DNA of 64,000 nucleotides from an uncultured Bacteroidales bacterium (GCA_902763885.1 CACWTU010000001.1:62001-126000), one strand, 5' to 3'; positions 9,226 to 18,061 are shown, counted from the stretch's first letter. Notes: generated from the letters alone by a model not told the origin. Translations and numbers: made by a program.

Positions 9226-12060
9226 TTACAGTACAATGTTCACGATCTTGCGTGGAACTACAATCACCTTACGGATAGGCTTGCCGTCGATATATCCCTG
9301 GGCCTTCTCATTGGCCAGAACAGCATCCTGTATCTCCTGCTGTGTTGCATCAGCAGCAAAGTCCATTGTAAAGCGGGTCTTGCCGTTGAATGAGATAGAG
9401 TAGGTGATGCTATCTTCCTTGAGATACTCTTCGTTGAACTTGGGCCACTCCGCATCACAAACAGAACCTGTGTTGCCAAGTGAACTCCAGAGTTCTTCAG
9501 CTGTGTGAGGTGCAAATGGAGCTATAACCTTAGCCAGGTCAGTCAGAATGATGCGTTTGTTGCACTTAAGGCCTGACAACTCGTTTACGCATATCATGAA
9601 TGCGGCAACCGATGTGTTGAATGAGAAGTTCTCAATATCCTCAGTTACCTTCTTTATGAGCTTGTGGATTGATTTGAGCTCGTCCTTTGAGGCGGCCTCG
9701 TCACTTACAGCGAGATTACCCTCACGGTCAAAGTAGAGAGCCCACATCTTGCGTATAAAGCGGTGACAGCCGTCAATGCCGTTGGTATCCCAGGGCTTGG
9801 ACTGCTCAAGCGGTCCAAGGAACATCTCATACATGCGCAGTGTATCAGCACCGTACTTCTCAATTATGTCATCGGGATTGACAACGTTGAACATTGACTT
9901 ACTCATCTTCTCAACTGCCCATCCGCAGATGTACTTGCCGTTCTCAAAGATAAATTCAGCGTTGTTGTATTCAGGCCTCCAGTTCTTGAATGCCTCAACG
10001 TCCAGGACATCGGCACTTACAATGTTTACGTCAACGTGTATGGGGGTTGTGTCATACTGGTCCTTAAGGCCGTATGATACGAACTTGTTGGTGTCCTTGA
10101 TACGGTATACAAAGTTACTGCGGCCCTGTATCATACCTTGGTTGATGAGCTTGCTGAACGGCTCCTCAACCTCACTTACACCCAGGTCTTTTAGGAACTT
10201 GTTCCAGAAACGTGAGTAGATAAGGTGACCAGTGGCGTGCTCTGATCCTCCCAGATAGAGGTCTACGCACTTCCAGTAGCTGTCGGCCTCCTTGCTTACC
10301 AGCGCCTTGTCGTTATGGGGATCCATGTAACGCAGATAGTAGGCCGATGAGCCTGCGAATCCGGGCATGGTGTTGAGCTCCAGCGGGAATATGGTCTTGT
10401 TGTCAATGAGTGACTTGTCAACAACCTTGTTGTTCTTCTCATCAAAGGCCCATACCTTGGCGTGACCCAGAGGGGGTTCACCGGTCTCGGTGGGTTTGTA
10501 CTCACTGATCTCGGGTAGTTCCAGCGGCAGGCACTGCTCAGGTACCATAGTAGGAATACCATTCTTATAGTAAACAGGGAACGGCTCACCCCAGTAGCGC
10601 TGACGGCTGAATATGGCGTCACGCAGACGGTAGTTTACCTTTACCTTGCCCAGTTTGTTCTCCTGAACATATTTCTTGGTTGCTGCTATTGCTTCCTTAA
10701 CGGTCAGGCCGTTCAGGTTGAGACCGCCCTGGCGGATCTGGTCTGGACGGGGTGAGTTCATCATGATACCTTCCTTGGCGTCAAAGCTCTCCTCGGATAC
10801 ATCGCAACCCTCAATCAAAGGTCTGATTTCAAGGCCAAAGTGCTTGGCGAATGCGTAGTCACGGCTGTCGTGTGCGGGAACGGCCATGATGGCGCCTGTT
10901 CCGTAGCCGGCCAGAACATAATCACTGATCCAAACGGGTACATCCTCACCGGTAAGCGGGTTGATTGCGTATGAGCCGCTGAATACGCCGGTTACACGGC
11001 GGTCAGCTATGCGCTCGCGCTCGGTGCGCTTCTTTACGGCTGCTATGTATGCATCCACCTCCTTTTTCTGTGCGGGTGTGGTGAGCTGTGCCACCAGCTC
11101 GCTCTCGGGAGCCAGCACCATGAATGTTACGCCGAATATGGTATCGGCACGGGTGGTGAATATGGTGAATTCTATATCGCTGTCTTTTACGTGGAACTGC
11201 ATTTCAGTACCCTCGGAGCGGCCTATCCAATTACGCTGGGTCTCCTTGATGGAGTCTGACCAGTCTATCTTGTCCAGTCCGTCAAGCAGTCGCTGTGCGT
11301 AGGCTGATACTCTCAGGCACCACTGACGCATCTTTTTCTGTTCTACGGGGAATCCGCCGCGTACTGATACGCCCTCAACTACCTCGTCGTTGGCAAGTAC
11401 TGTGCCCAATCCGGCGCACCAGTTTACCATGGTCTCGCCCAGGTAGGCTATGCGGTAGTTCATCAGGACATCAGACTTCTGCTTCTCGTCCATGACTTTC
11501 CACTCGGCGGCGGTAAAACTCAGTTCCTCGCTCTGGGCTACGTCAAGATTCTCGGTGCCCTTCTGCTCAAAATGCTCAATAAGTTTCTCAATGGGCTGTG
11601 CGCTCTGGCACTTATTGCAGTAGAAACTGTTGAACATCTTCTGGAATGCCCACTGGGTCCAGTGGTAGTAACCGGGCTCACAGGTGCGTACCTCGCGGTC
11701 CCAGTCAAATGAGAATCCTATCTTGTCTAACTGCTCGCGGTAGCGGTTTATGTTCTTTTCAGTTGTAATGGCGGGGTGCTGGCCGGTCTGTATGGCGTAC
11801 TGCTCGGCGGGCAGGCCGTATGCATCGTAACCCATGGGGTTAAGGACGTTGAATCCGCACTGACGCTTGTAGCGGGCGTAGATGTCCGATGCTATGTATC
11901 CCAGGGGGTGACCTACGTGGAGGCCGGCGCCTGAGGGGTAGGGGAACATGTTGAGTACGTAATACTTGGGCTTTGCGGGGTTCTCAACTACTTTATAGGT
12001 TCCCTCTTTGGCCCACTTTTCCTGCCATTTCTTTTCAATTGCTCTGAAATCGTATTCCAT
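9226..12060 (-). CDS. leuS: Leucyl-tRNA synthetase
   Basis: This class I synthetase charges tRNA-Leu. I set the start at 12060 ([16 protein letters not shown]), the normal beginning of the family, giving 944 residues. The longer frame adds ten codons that overlap the promoter region. The HIGH-type motif is [10 protein letters not shown] (about 46-55), and the KMSKS loop is intact near residue 718. The CP1 editing domain has its threonine-rich TTRADTIFG loop, so post-transfer editing of mischarged tRNA should work. It is the first gene of leuS-rdgB-porZ. Confidence 0.97.
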   Translation of the reverse strand: MEYDFRAIEKKWQEKWAKEGTYKVVENPAKPKYYVLNMFPYPSGAGLHVGHPLGYIASDIYARYKRQCGFNVLNPMGYDAYGLPAEQYAIQTGQHPAITTEKNINRYREQLDKIGFSFDWDREVRTCEPGYYHWTQWAFQKMFNSFYCNKCQSAQPIEKLIEHFEQKGTENLDVAQSEELSFTAAEWKVMDEKQKSDVLMNYRIAYLGETMVNWCAGLGTVLANDEVVEGVSVRGGFPVEQKKMRQWCLRVSAYAQRLLDGLDKIDWSDSIKETQRNWIGRSEGTEMQFHVKDSDIEFTIFTTRADTIFGVTFMVLAPESELVAQLTTPAQKKEVDAYIAAVKKRTERERIADRRVTGVFSGSYAINPLTGEDVPVWISDYVLAGYGTGAIMAVPAHDSRDYAFAKHFGLEIRPLIEGCDVSEESFDAKEGIMMNSPRPDQIRQGGLNLNGLTVKEAIAATKKYVQENKLGKVKVNYRLRDAIFSRQRYWGEPFPVYYKNGIPTMVPEQCLPLELPEISEYKPTETGEPPLGHAKVWAFDEKNNKVVDKSLIDNKTIFPLELNTMPGFAGSSAYYLRYMDPHNDKALVSKEADSYWKCVDLYLGGSEHATGHLIYSRFWNKFLKDLGVSEVEEPFSKLINQGMIQGRSNFVYRIKDTNKFVSYGLKDQYDTTPIHVDVNIVSADVLDVEAFKNWRPEYNNAEFIFENGKYICGWAVEKMSKSMFNVVNPDDIIEKYGADTLRMYEMFLGPLEQSKPWDTNGIDGCHRFIRKMWALYFDREGNLAVSDEAASKDELKSIHKLIKKVTEDIENFSFNTSVAAFMICVNELSGLKCNKRIILTDLAKVIAPFAPHTAEELWSSLGNTGSVCDAEWPKFNEEYLKEDSITYSISFNGKTRFTMDFAADATQQEIQDAVLANEKAQGYIDGKPIRKVIVVPRKIVNIVL

Positions 12061-12087
12061 TACAGCTTTGATTTTTATTTCAAGTCG

Positions 12088-12095
12088 CAAAATTA
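12088..12095 (-). promoter_or_regulatory. -7 promoter element of leuS
   Basis: The minus strand reads TAATTTTG, an exact TAnnTTTG match, 27 bases before the chosen leuS ATG. It supports the shorter leuS start at 12060, because the longer frame begins inside the element. Confidence 0.6.
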
Positions 12096-12113
12096 CACAA
12101 TTTCAAGCAAAAT

Positions 12114-12129
12114 CCTCTTTAAAAAGAGG
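12114..12129. repeat. Short perfect palindrome CCTCTTT-AA-AAAGAGG
   Basis: Two seven-base arms separated by AA lie between the divergent leuS and HTH-DUF805 genes, just upstream of the leuS promoter. Neither gene ends here, so it is not a terminator for them. It could be an operator or part of the same repeat as the larger palindrome 22 bases away. Confidence 0.6.
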
Positions 12130-12150
12130 TATAGTTCTTTTAGAAGCACC

Positions 12151-12175
12151 GCAGGACATAGGTCCTATGTCCTGC
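12151..12175. repeat. Perfect 12+1+12 palindrome between divergent genes
   Basis: The arms GCAGGACATAGG and CCTATGTCCTGC are exact reverse complements around one T. The element lies in the divergent spacer of leuS and the HTH-DUF805 gene, about 55-60 bases upstream of the leuS -7 element and 86 bases upstream of the other -7 element. It looks like a REP-type hairpin unit or a dyad-symmetric binding site. Its sequence differs from the AAAGGGG hairpin family found elsewhere in the window. Confidence 0.7.
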
Positions 12176-12260
12176 TCCTGCAACTGGAAACAATATTGGA
12201 TTGATGCTTTGTTATGTTTATGTTATGCCTTGTTTGTAGGTTATAATGGCAAATTGTGCC

Positions 12261-12268
12261 TATATTTG
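12261..12268 (+). promoter_or_regulatory. -7 promoter element of the first HTH-DUF805 gene
   Basis: TATATTTG matches TAnnTTTG exactly and lies 32 bases before the ATG at 12301, giving a leader of roughly 26 bases. This supports starting at 12301 rather than at the upstream in-frame ATG at 12256, which precedes the promoter. Confidence 0.6.
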
Positions 12269-12300
12269 ACATTCCAATACAGACAGTCTTTTCAATAATT

Positions 12301-13341
12301 ATGGATAATAGACAGCAGCTTCTTGACGAGTGTCATTCTGCTTTCCGGGAAACGGAGAGCGCACGCATTCTTGCACTTTACCGCAGTCGTGATAACCGCC
12401 TCTCTTTTGATGAACGCCTCTCCATTACAAAGGAGATAGAAAAGGTGTTCTATCCGGTTTTCCTTGAATTGCGCAATGTAAACCCCTCACTCACGGACTG
12501 GGATCTGATGCTTAGCGTGCTTTCTTATGAAGGTTTCTCGGTATCGGTTATTGCTGAATGTTTCTCGGTATCAAACGATGCAGTGCGAATGCGCAAGAGC
12601 CGTCTGCGTGAAAAACTGCCTCAGGAGTGGTTCTCGCTGATATTTCATGGTGTAACAAAAATGTATCAGGAGCAATGTCACGATTGTGTTACGGAAAAAG
12701 TTTCGGGTGCAGGTGATGCCGCCATACCTTTGGCGTCAGAAACTCAAAACGAAACCGTTATGGAACAAAACGAACCAATCAGAATGACATTCGGCAAAGC
12801 AATCATTAAAGGACTTTGCGGAACCGTAAGATTCAGAGGGCGCGCGTCACGTCCGGAATACTGGTACTATACTCTGTTCTGCTTTATAATGCAGGTTGCA
12901 GTTTTCTCTCTTGCTTTGCTACTTACATCAATCAACAGTTTCATACCTTATCAATATGACCATATTGTGATGAGGAGTTGGATAATCATTGCTGCATTGC
13001 TGGCCATATCCCACTCTGCTGCATCGGTCAGACGCATCCAGGATACGGACCGTAACGGCTGGCTATGGGTTTCAACCTATCTCGTGCCCTGGATAGTGTT
13101 CATCGTCATGTTCATATGGAGGATAGAGTATGATGTACATTTAAGAAACTTTGAGAACGGGAAGTTGCCTGATACTTTCGTAATGAACTGGGCTAACGTC
13201 ATGTATGCAATAGACCTGATAATCCTTGTTGTAACATTTACTGTAACCATAGTCTGGTATAGTCAAAAAGGTACTGAAGGGCCCAATATTTATGGTCCTG
13301 ACCCATTGTACAGATATAATTCCAAACCAATTAACAATTAA
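12301..13341 (+). CDS. HTH-DUF805 membrane protein (copy A)
   Basis: This 346-residue protein of unknown function has two parts. Residues 1-115 form a soluble helical domain ending in a helix-turn-helix of the sigma/LuxR type (about 68-106, SVIAECFSVSNDAVRMRKSRL). Residues 165-335 are a DUF805 membrane domain with its hallmark motifs GRASRPEYWYY (180-190), RRIQDTDRNGWLW and the C-terminal GTEGPNIYGPDP. The architecture suggests a membrane-tethered DNA-binding regulator, but no ligand or target is visible. It aligns without gaps over the first 190 residues with the copy at 14907-16130. The thioredoxin-like gene starts five bases later, so it heads a three-gene operon. Confidence 0.75.
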   Translation: MDNRQQLLDECHSAFRETESARILALYRSRDNRLSFDERLSITKEIEKVFYPVFLELRNVNPSLTDWDLMLSVLSYEGFSVSVIAECFSVSNDAVRMRKSRLREKLPQEWFSLIFHGVTKMYQEQCHDCVTEKVSGAGDAAIPLASETQNETVMEQNEPIRMTFGKAIIKGLCGTVRFRGRASRPEYWYYTLFCFIMQVAVFSLALLLTSINSFIPYQYDHIVMRSWIIIAALLAISHSAASVRRIQDTDRNGWLWVSTYLVPWIVFIVMFIWRIEYDVHLRNFENGKLPDTFVMNWANVMYAIDLIILVVTFTVTIVWYSQKGTEGPNIYGPDPLYRYNSKPINN

Positions 13342-13346
13342 CTGAT

Positions 13347-13796
13347 ATGAACCGATTTTTTCTTTCGGTCCTGATCTTGATGATTGGGACAGCATCCGCC
13401 TTGTCTCAGAACAAAGACTCCGGTTACTCCGGAAAGTATATTCCTAAAAAATATATTGCGGACCTGAAAAAGCCTACCATTGTTATGTTGACAGCTACCT
13501 GGTGTGGCCCCTGCAGGATTATGAAGACGGAAATAATGGAACAGCCCGACGTAAAGAGTTGCCTTGACAGTCTGAACGTCCTGATAATCGATATAGATGA
13601 TAACGACGGAAAGATATATGCAAGCAAGTTCACTGACGCAGGTTATGAACAGGCAATCCCTTATTTTGCACTGCTTGATACCAAGGGCAACTGTATCGGC
13701 CATCACGGAGGACTTGCCGATGAGGAGACGTTCCTTTCATTCTTAAGACAATCATTGATAACCGATAAAAACGAAAATGAAGATGAAAACAAATAA
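13347..13796 (+). CDS. Exported thioredoxin-like protein
   Basis: This is a 149-residue protein with a signal peptide (MNRFFLSVLILMIGTASALSQ) and a thioredoxin fold carrying an intact TATWCGPCRIMK active site at about 49-60. The cis-proline segment (AIPYFALLDTKGN) is at about 103-115. It should act in the periplasm as a dithiol oxidoreductase. It lies between the HTH-DUF805 gene (five bases upstream) and the barrel protein gene, which it overlaps by 20 bases. The overlap implies co-expression and suggests a shared redox or envelope role. Confidence 0.8.
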   Translation: MNRFFLSVLILMIGTASALSQNKDSGYSGKYIPKKYIADLKKPTIVMLTATWCGPCRIMKTEIMEQPDVKSCLDSLNVLIIDIDDNDGKIYASKFTDAGYEQAIPYFALLDTKGNCIGHHGGLADEETFLSFLRQSLITDKNENEDENK

Positions 13797-14826
13797 GTTA
13801 TTCACGATAATGCTCCTGTCCGTTTTTTCAGCTGTATCTGCTTATGGACAGAACAAAGATAATCTGATGGAATCGGCCGTTGACAATGTTTCTTCATGGC
13901 TCAGTACAATGGATACGGATGAGATGATCAGTAAGATTCCGGAAAACGGGCAAGGAAATCAGATGATATGTATAGGTAGCAGAAGATACATGCAGTTTGT
14001 GGATTTTATGGAAGCTGCCGATACATCCCGGGTGCTTAAAACGCTTATGGAAAGATACAATTTTCTGACAGTGAATCCGGATTCCATTCCCGACTCAATG
14101 TCTGACTACTATTATTTCATTAAAATGGCTAAAGCATATCCCTCTTTTATGGTTTTGGACAAGGAAGGTAACATGAAACCGGGTTTCGATATAGGATACA
14201 ATTCTGAAGAGAGGCTTGTGGCGTTAGCGATATTGTCAAACAGTATCGACACCACTTTCAAAGCCCAGGATATTCACAAGTTAACAGAAAAGAAGTACAA
14301 TAAATACCAAAGAAAGAAACAAACTGCGATGCGTTATTACAACATGATAGATGCCGGGCATCATGTTGATGTCAACGCTGGATACGGACTCTATGTTTTG
14401 TCCGGCAACAAAGAGACAGACTGCAGTTCACAACTTGTTACGGTTGATTTAGGATTCAGGCATGACATCGGCCCAAAACGGAGGGTGTCTTTAGGCGCCG
14501 GACTGGCACTGGACCATGTGTTTGATGAACCTGCACAGACCCGGCTGAGCATACCGTTTGAGGCAGAGATTCTGCTTGTAAGAATGTATCCCGAAATCAA
14601 ATGCCGTGTCGGCGTGTGGGGTGGCCGCACATTCGTGAAAGAGGATTTCAGACAGGATTACGCCAAGTATGAAGCCGGAGTACACACAAGCCTATTCCTT
14701 GAGTTCGGGAACTTTGATTTTTCGTTGGGCTACAAGAGAGGGCTCACAGACCGCTTCACGTCACCGGGCTTGAGTGGTTACTCCAATTCCTTCACTTTCT
14801 CCCTCCGGTTAAGGCTGTTTGATTAA
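13777..14826 (+). CDS. Exported protein with degenerate thioredoxin-like N-terminus and barrel-like C-terminus
   Basis: I do not recognise a named family. The 349-residue protein has a signal peptide (cleavage near SAYGQ). Residues 60-150 resemble a thioredoxin fold: ICIGSRRYMQF sits where WCGPCR would be, giving a CxxS rather than CxxC site, and AYPSFMVLDKEGN looks like the cis-Pro strand. Residues 185-349 alternate polar and hydrophobic residues and end in aromatic strands (SFTFSLRLRLF), as in small outer-membrane beta-barrels. ATGs at 13777 and 13783 are both possible. It is the last gene of the operon and converges on the second HTH-DUF805 gene. Confidence 0.6.
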   Translation: MKMKTNKLFTIMLLSVFSAVSAYGQNKDNLMESAVDNVSSWLSTMDTDEMISKIPENGQGNQMICIGSRRYMQFVDFMEAADTSRVLKTLMERYNFLTVNPDSIPDSMSDYYYFIKMAKAYPSFMVLDKEGNMKPGFDIGYNSEERLVALAILSNSIDTTFKAQDIHKLTEKKYNKYQRKKQTAMRYYNMIDAGHHVDVNAGYGLYVLSGNKETDCSSQLVTVDLGFRHDIGPKRRVSLGAGLALDHVFDEPAQTRLSIPFEAEILLVRMYPEIKCRVGVWGGRTFVKEDFRQDYAKYEAGVHTSLFLEFGNFDFSLGYKRGLTDRFTSPGLSGYSNSFTFSLRLRLFD

Positions 14827-14879
14827 TCAAATCAGTATAAGATATTTTGATTATTTTTGTTGTATGAGATTTTTTAAAA

Positions 14880-14908
14880 GACGCAAAGGGGTCGTTTCGT
14901 TTTGCGTC
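14880..14908. terminator. Hairpin between convergent genes
   Basis: The arms GACGCAAA (14880-14887) and TTTGCGTC (14901-14908) are perfect complements with a 13-base loop. The right arm overlaps the stop codon of the minus-strand HTH-DUF805 gene. A T-rich tract precedes it on the plus strand. It probably terminates one or both converging transcripts. Confidence 0.5.
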
Positions 14909-16130
14909 AAGATTGGGTGATGACATTGGGATCGGGGCCGTATCTGTTGGGTCCTTCGGTTCCGGGCAGGGCGCAGAAGATTATCAGTATGATGAATCCT
15001 ACAAAGGAGAGGATCACAAGGAAGGACATGATTCCTGCTGTTCCGTAAATGAGTTTCTGCTCGCGATTAATTTGTTGAGTATGTGCTGTCCTTGCAACAG
15101 GAGTGAATACACTTGGATCAACTGCAATGGAGTCACCATTGGCCTTATAGTAGAAAAATCTCTTTCCGCTTTGCACCTGCTCCATATAGTCGGGATATAT
15201 CCTGATGGTATCTCCGTCTGTATCAGTATATCTGTTATAGTATTCTTCCGAGTTGAGAGAGGTTACAGTTTCAGTTTCCTTAGTCTCTACATTAAAGTGA
15301 AACATTGAGTATATCATTGTAATCACGGCAATAATCATGGGTAACAGATATGCCAGCACCCATGCTCCTTTACGCTCCGAATCGTGAAGTCTGCGTACGG
15401 TTATGCTAACCAATGGTATTATCAGTATAAAGGCAATAAAGCCTACTATCATCAGACTGGCTTGAGGTGTGACAGGGATTTTTGCCTTTAACATGACAAA
15501 TGGAGTCAGGAAAGAGAGTACTAATCCTAGGGTATAGAACACTAAGGTATAAAACAATATAAAATACCAGAATTCAGTTCTTGATGCGCGACCTGTGAAC
15601 TTGAACATGTTTCTGAAGCCGGATTTGATGGCTTCACCGAATGTGATCTTTTTTGTTTTCATAACTTTTGCGATTGATTGGTTCTGACGCAAAAGTAGGT
15701 CGGTGTCATCGGCCCCTGAAATATGTTGCGTACCATTATCGTAACATTTCTGTGTTACGGTTTTTGTTACGGTTTCTGTATCCGGAAACACCTGCTCGGC
15801 CCAGAATGGAGTTAGTTTCTCCTTGATACGTTTTCTCCTCATTCTAAGGCTTTCTTTCGATATGGAAATACAGTCAGAGATAACTTCCGGTTTAAAGCCC
15901 GCTGCAGCAAGCGCGCAGAATATAAGGTCTGACTCTGAAAGGGATGGTGACTCGGCTCTCATGTCCAGAAATACCGGGGCAAAAGTCTTTTCTATACAGC
16001 GCGTTACGGCCATTCTGTCATCAAAGGTCAGGCGGTTCTGGCGGCTGCGGTATTCTATCAGCATGCTTGACTCGGGCATCTGGCGGAACTGTGCCAGACT
16101 GGATTGCAGTTTCTCGATTCTTGAATCCAT
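14907..16130 (-). CDS. HTH-DUF805 membrane protein (copy B)
   Basis: This 407-residue paralogue of the protein at 12301-13341 keeps the same order and the same residue numbering up to residue 190: helical N-terminus, HTH (about 68-106, EVISDCISISKESLRMRRKRI), polar linker, then DUF805 with GRASRTEFWYF, RRLHDSERKGAW and the final GTEGPNRYGPDP. It differs by a loop insertion of about 60-70 residues (rich in Thr, Glu, Asp, Tyr) between membrane segments, which should be an extracytoplasmic sensor-like loop. I chose the ATG at 16130 (MDSRIEKL), which aligns with copy A. TATCTTTG lies 18 bases upstream. Confidence 0.75.
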   Translation of the reverse strand: MDSRIEKLQSSLAQFRQMPESSMLIEYRSRQNRLTFDDRMAVTRCIEKTFAPVFLDMRAESPSLSESDLIFCALAAAGFKPEVISDCISISKESLRMRRKRIKEKLTPFWAEQVFPDTETVTKTVTQKCYDNGTQHISGADDTDLLLRQNQSIAKVMKTKKITFGEAIKSGFRNMFKFTGRASRTEFWYFILFYTLVFYTLGLVLSFLTPFVMLKAKIPVTPQASLMIVGFIAFILIIPLVSITVRRLHDSERKGAWVLAYLLPMIIAVITMIYSMFHFNVETKETETVTSLNSEEYYNRYTDTDGDTIRIYPDYMEQVQSGKRFFYYKANGDSIAVDPSVFTPVARTAHTQQINREQKLIYGTAGIMSFLVILSFVGFIILIIFCALPGTEGPNRYGPDPNVITQS

Positions 16131-16148
16131 AATCAGTGTTGTTTGACG

Positions 16149-16156
16149 CAAAGATA
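16149..16156 (-). promoter_or_regulatory. -7 promoter element of HTH-DUF805 copy B
   Basis: The minus strand reads TATCTTTG, an exact TAnnTTTG match 18 bases from the ATG at 16130. Confidence 0.6.
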
Positions 16157-16248
16157 CGCCTTAAATCAGTATCAAACCTGTAACTAACCGTATCAAAAGC
16201 GTAACATTCAAACGCCATTAAGTGCAAAAGCACTATATTCGCATAGAT

Positions 16249-16256
16249 TATATTTG
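16249..16256 (+). promoter_or_regulatory. -7 promoter element of the DUF3795 gene
   Basis: TATATTTG matches the consensus exactly but ends only five bases before the ATG at 16262. Transcription would start at or next to the start codon, so this mRNA is predicted to be leaderless or nearly so. An alternative GTG at 16256 would fall inside the element and is rejected. Confidence 0.55.
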
Positions 16257-16261
16257 TGTTT

Positions 16262-16600
16262 ATGAAACAGTTTATTGCTTTTTGCGGATTGGATTGTGAG
16301 GGATGTCAGGCCCGGTTGGCTACCGTTAATGATGACGATGAATTGCGCAGGAAAGTGGCTCGGGAATGGTCAGAACTTAATAAGGTGGAGATTACTCCCG
16401 ATATGATCAATTGCACCGGATGCCGTATTGAAGGCGCCAAGACTCCGTTCTGTGACTCGCTCTGTCCTATACGCAAGTGCGCCCGGGCTAAGGGTTTTGA
16501 GACCTGCGTTGACTGCAGCGATATGGAAAACTGCTCCAAGCTGGCTATGATTACCGCTAACAACACACAGGCCCTTTCCAACTTGAAACAGGCAAAATAG
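16262..16600 (+). CDS. DUF3795 cysteine-rich protein
   Basis: This small cytoplasmic protein (112 residues) has eleven cysteines in short pairs: FCGLDCEGC, NCTGCR, FCDSLCPIRKC and TCVDCSDMENC. It matches the DUF3795 family, thought to bind zinc or another metal; the biological role is unknown. The cysteine pattern is the main evidence. The stop codon TAG lies inside the left arm of a 43-base perfect hairpin that ends at the promoter of the next gene, which encodes another cysteine-rich zinc-ribbon protein. Confidence 0.8.
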   Translation: MKQFIAFCGLDCEGCQARLATVNDDDELRRKVAREWSELNKVEITPDMINCTGCRIEGAKTPFCDSLCPIRKCARAKGFETCVDCSDMENCSKLAMITANNTQALSNLKQAK

Positions 16601-16635
16601 TACAAAAGGGGTCTGACCCCTTTTGTACTATTTTG
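16593..16635. repeat. Perfect 21+1+21 hairpin, AAAGGGG family
   Basis: The left arm 16593-16613 and right arm 16615-16635 are exact reverse complements around a single T; the core reads AAAGGGGTC-T-GACCCCTTT. It holds the stop codon of the DUF3795 gene and ends exactly where the next gene's -7 element (16636) begins. It resembles a REP element and could act as a terminator that insulates the two genes. Relatives occur at 18064, 26105 and 40041. Confidence 0.8.
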
Positions 16636-16643
16636 TATCTTTG
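16636..16643 (+). promoter_or_regulatory. -7 promoter element of the GNAT gene
   Basis: TATCTTTG, an exact TAnnTTTG match, directly abuts the right arm of the upstream hairpin and lies 24 bases before the ATG at 16668. Confidence 0.6.
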
Positions 16644-16667
16644 TGGGATTGATAAAGATTTACAGTT

Positions 16668-17549
16668 ATGAATATCAGACTTGAGTGTCCTGAGGACTAC
16701 AGGGTGGTGGAGGAACTTACCCGTGAGGCGTTTTGGAATGTATATAAGCCGGGTTGTTTGGAGCATTATGTATTGAATCAGTATAGGAACAATCCTGACT
16801 TTATTCCGGAGTTGGATTTTGTGATGGAGGAGAATGGACGTATTATCGGACACGTGATGTTCTCAAAGGCGGAACTTGTATTGGCCGATGGTTCACGCAA
16901 GCCGTCGTGGACTTTCGGGCCTATTAGCATTCATCCTGATTACAAGCGAAAGGGGTATGGGCTTAAACTGCTGAATTATGCTTTGGATAAGGCTCGCCAG
17001 ATGGGTGTGGGCTTTATTTGCATGGAGGGCAACATTGAGTTTTACAAGCATGCCGGGTTTGGGCTGGCCAGTAAGTTGGGCATTCATTATCATTCGGAGC
17101 CTAAGGATGCTGAGGTTCCTTACTTCCTGGCTCAGGAACTTATTCCCGGATGGCTTGGCGGCATTGAGGCAACCTACTGTCCACCGCAGGGTTATTTTGT
17201 GGCGGATGCTGATCCGGATGCGTTTGAGGCTTATGATGCTACGTTCCCTAGGAAGGAGAAGGCTTTCCGTGAGGGCCAGTTACCACAGTTTTGCCAGAGT
17301 TGCGGAATGCCGCTTACCCGCGTAGAGGATTGCGGAACCAATGCTGACGGCAGCACCAACTTTGACTACTGCAAGTATTGCTATAAGGATGGGCATTTCC
17401 TTCAGGACATGACAATGGAGCAGATGATAGAGCACTGCGCCCAGTTTGTTGATGAGGTAAGTAAGAACATGCCCAAGCCAATGACCAGGGATGAGTACAA
17501 GCAGATGATGTACGGTTTCTTCCCGATGCTTAGAAGATGGCGGCGTTGA
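16668..17549 (+). CDS. GNAT N-acetyltransferase with C-terminal zinc ribbon
   Basis: Residues 1-165 form a GNAT acetyltransferase with the acetyl-CoA loop in IHPDYKRKGYGLKLL (about 86-100) and the terminal FYKHAGF strand. Residues 200-293 hold a putative zinc ribbon, with FCQSCGMPL and FDYCKYCYKDGHF supplying four cysteines, the pattern of the family called putative zinc ribbon domain. The substrate is unknown. It could modify a small molecule or protein, and the zinc ribbon may choose the partner. The last 13 bases overlap the next gene, indicating coupled translation. Confidence 0.8.
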   Translation: MNIRLECPEDYRVVEELTREAFWNVYKPGCLEHYVLNQYRNNPDFIPELDFVMEENGRIIGHVMFSKAELVLADGSRKPSWTFGPISIHPDYKRKGYGLKLLNYALDKARQMGVGFICMEGNIEFYKHAGFGLASKLGIHYHSEPKDAEVPYFLAQELIPGWLGGIEATYCPPQGYFVADADPDAFEAYDATFPRKEKAFREGQLPQFCQSCGMPLTRVEDCGTNADGSTNFDYCKYCYKDGHFLQDMTMEQMIEHCAQFVDEVSKNMPKPMTRDEYKQMMYGFFPMLRRWRR

Positions 17550-18061
17550 CTGATGAAATGTTGAGGGCCGTGAAAGGCGAGCTTGATGCGCAAGCCGTTT
17601 ACAGGGAGGTAAAGCGGTCGGGCGATTTTGCGGGCTTTGCGCGGCGGTTCATGCATAGTGATGACGGGCGTGTGGCGCGGAATGCGTTCTGGGTGCTTAC
17701 CAAGGCTACGGACCAGGAGCTCTCGCAGTTGCAGGGTATGCTTGGTGAACTGATAGACCTGGCGCTCAAGACCGGACACTCGGCTGTGCGCAGGCTGTCG
17801 CTCAATATCATAGAGCGTCTAAAGATGGAAGAGGATGATCTGCGTACAGACTTTCTGGATTTCTGTCTGGAGCATATGGCCGATGCCGATGAACTGCCCG
17901 GCATCCAGTCCATCAGCATGAAGCTGGCTTATCGTATGTGCAAATTCTACCCGGAGCTTATGGACGAGTTCAAGGCCACGCTTGAATCGATGGAGCCGGA
18001 CTTTTTCAAGCCGGGCGTCAACTGTGTCCGCAACCGCATATTGAACGGAAAACTCAAATAG
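17537..18061 (+). CDS. Helical-repeat protein of unknown function
   Basis: This 174-residue soluble protein has no signal peptide. Its predicted helices are amphipathic and repeat roughly every 35 residues (for example DDGRVARNAFWVLTKAT and GHSAVRRLSLNIIERLKM), as in HEAT-like repeat proteins. It resembles conserved hypothetical proteins of Bacteroidales; no catalytic motif is evident. It overlaps the GNAT gene by 13 bases, which points to a shared pathway. The stop codon is followed two bases later by an imperfect AAAGGGG-type hairpin. Confidence 0.6.
   Translation: MAALTDEMLRAVKGELDAQAVYREVKRSGDFAGFARRFMHSDDGRVARNAFWVLTKATDQELSQLQGMLGELIDLALKTGHSAVRRLSLNIIERLKMEEDDLRTDFLDFCLEHMADADELPGIQSISMKLAYRMCKFYPELMDEFKATLESMEPDFFKPGVNCVRNRILNGKLK

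Noticed and set aside
17537-17549. Overlap of GNAT and helical-repeat genes as a frameshifted single gene
   Set aside because: Each has its own complete domain and a good start; the 13-base overlap is ordinary translational coupling.
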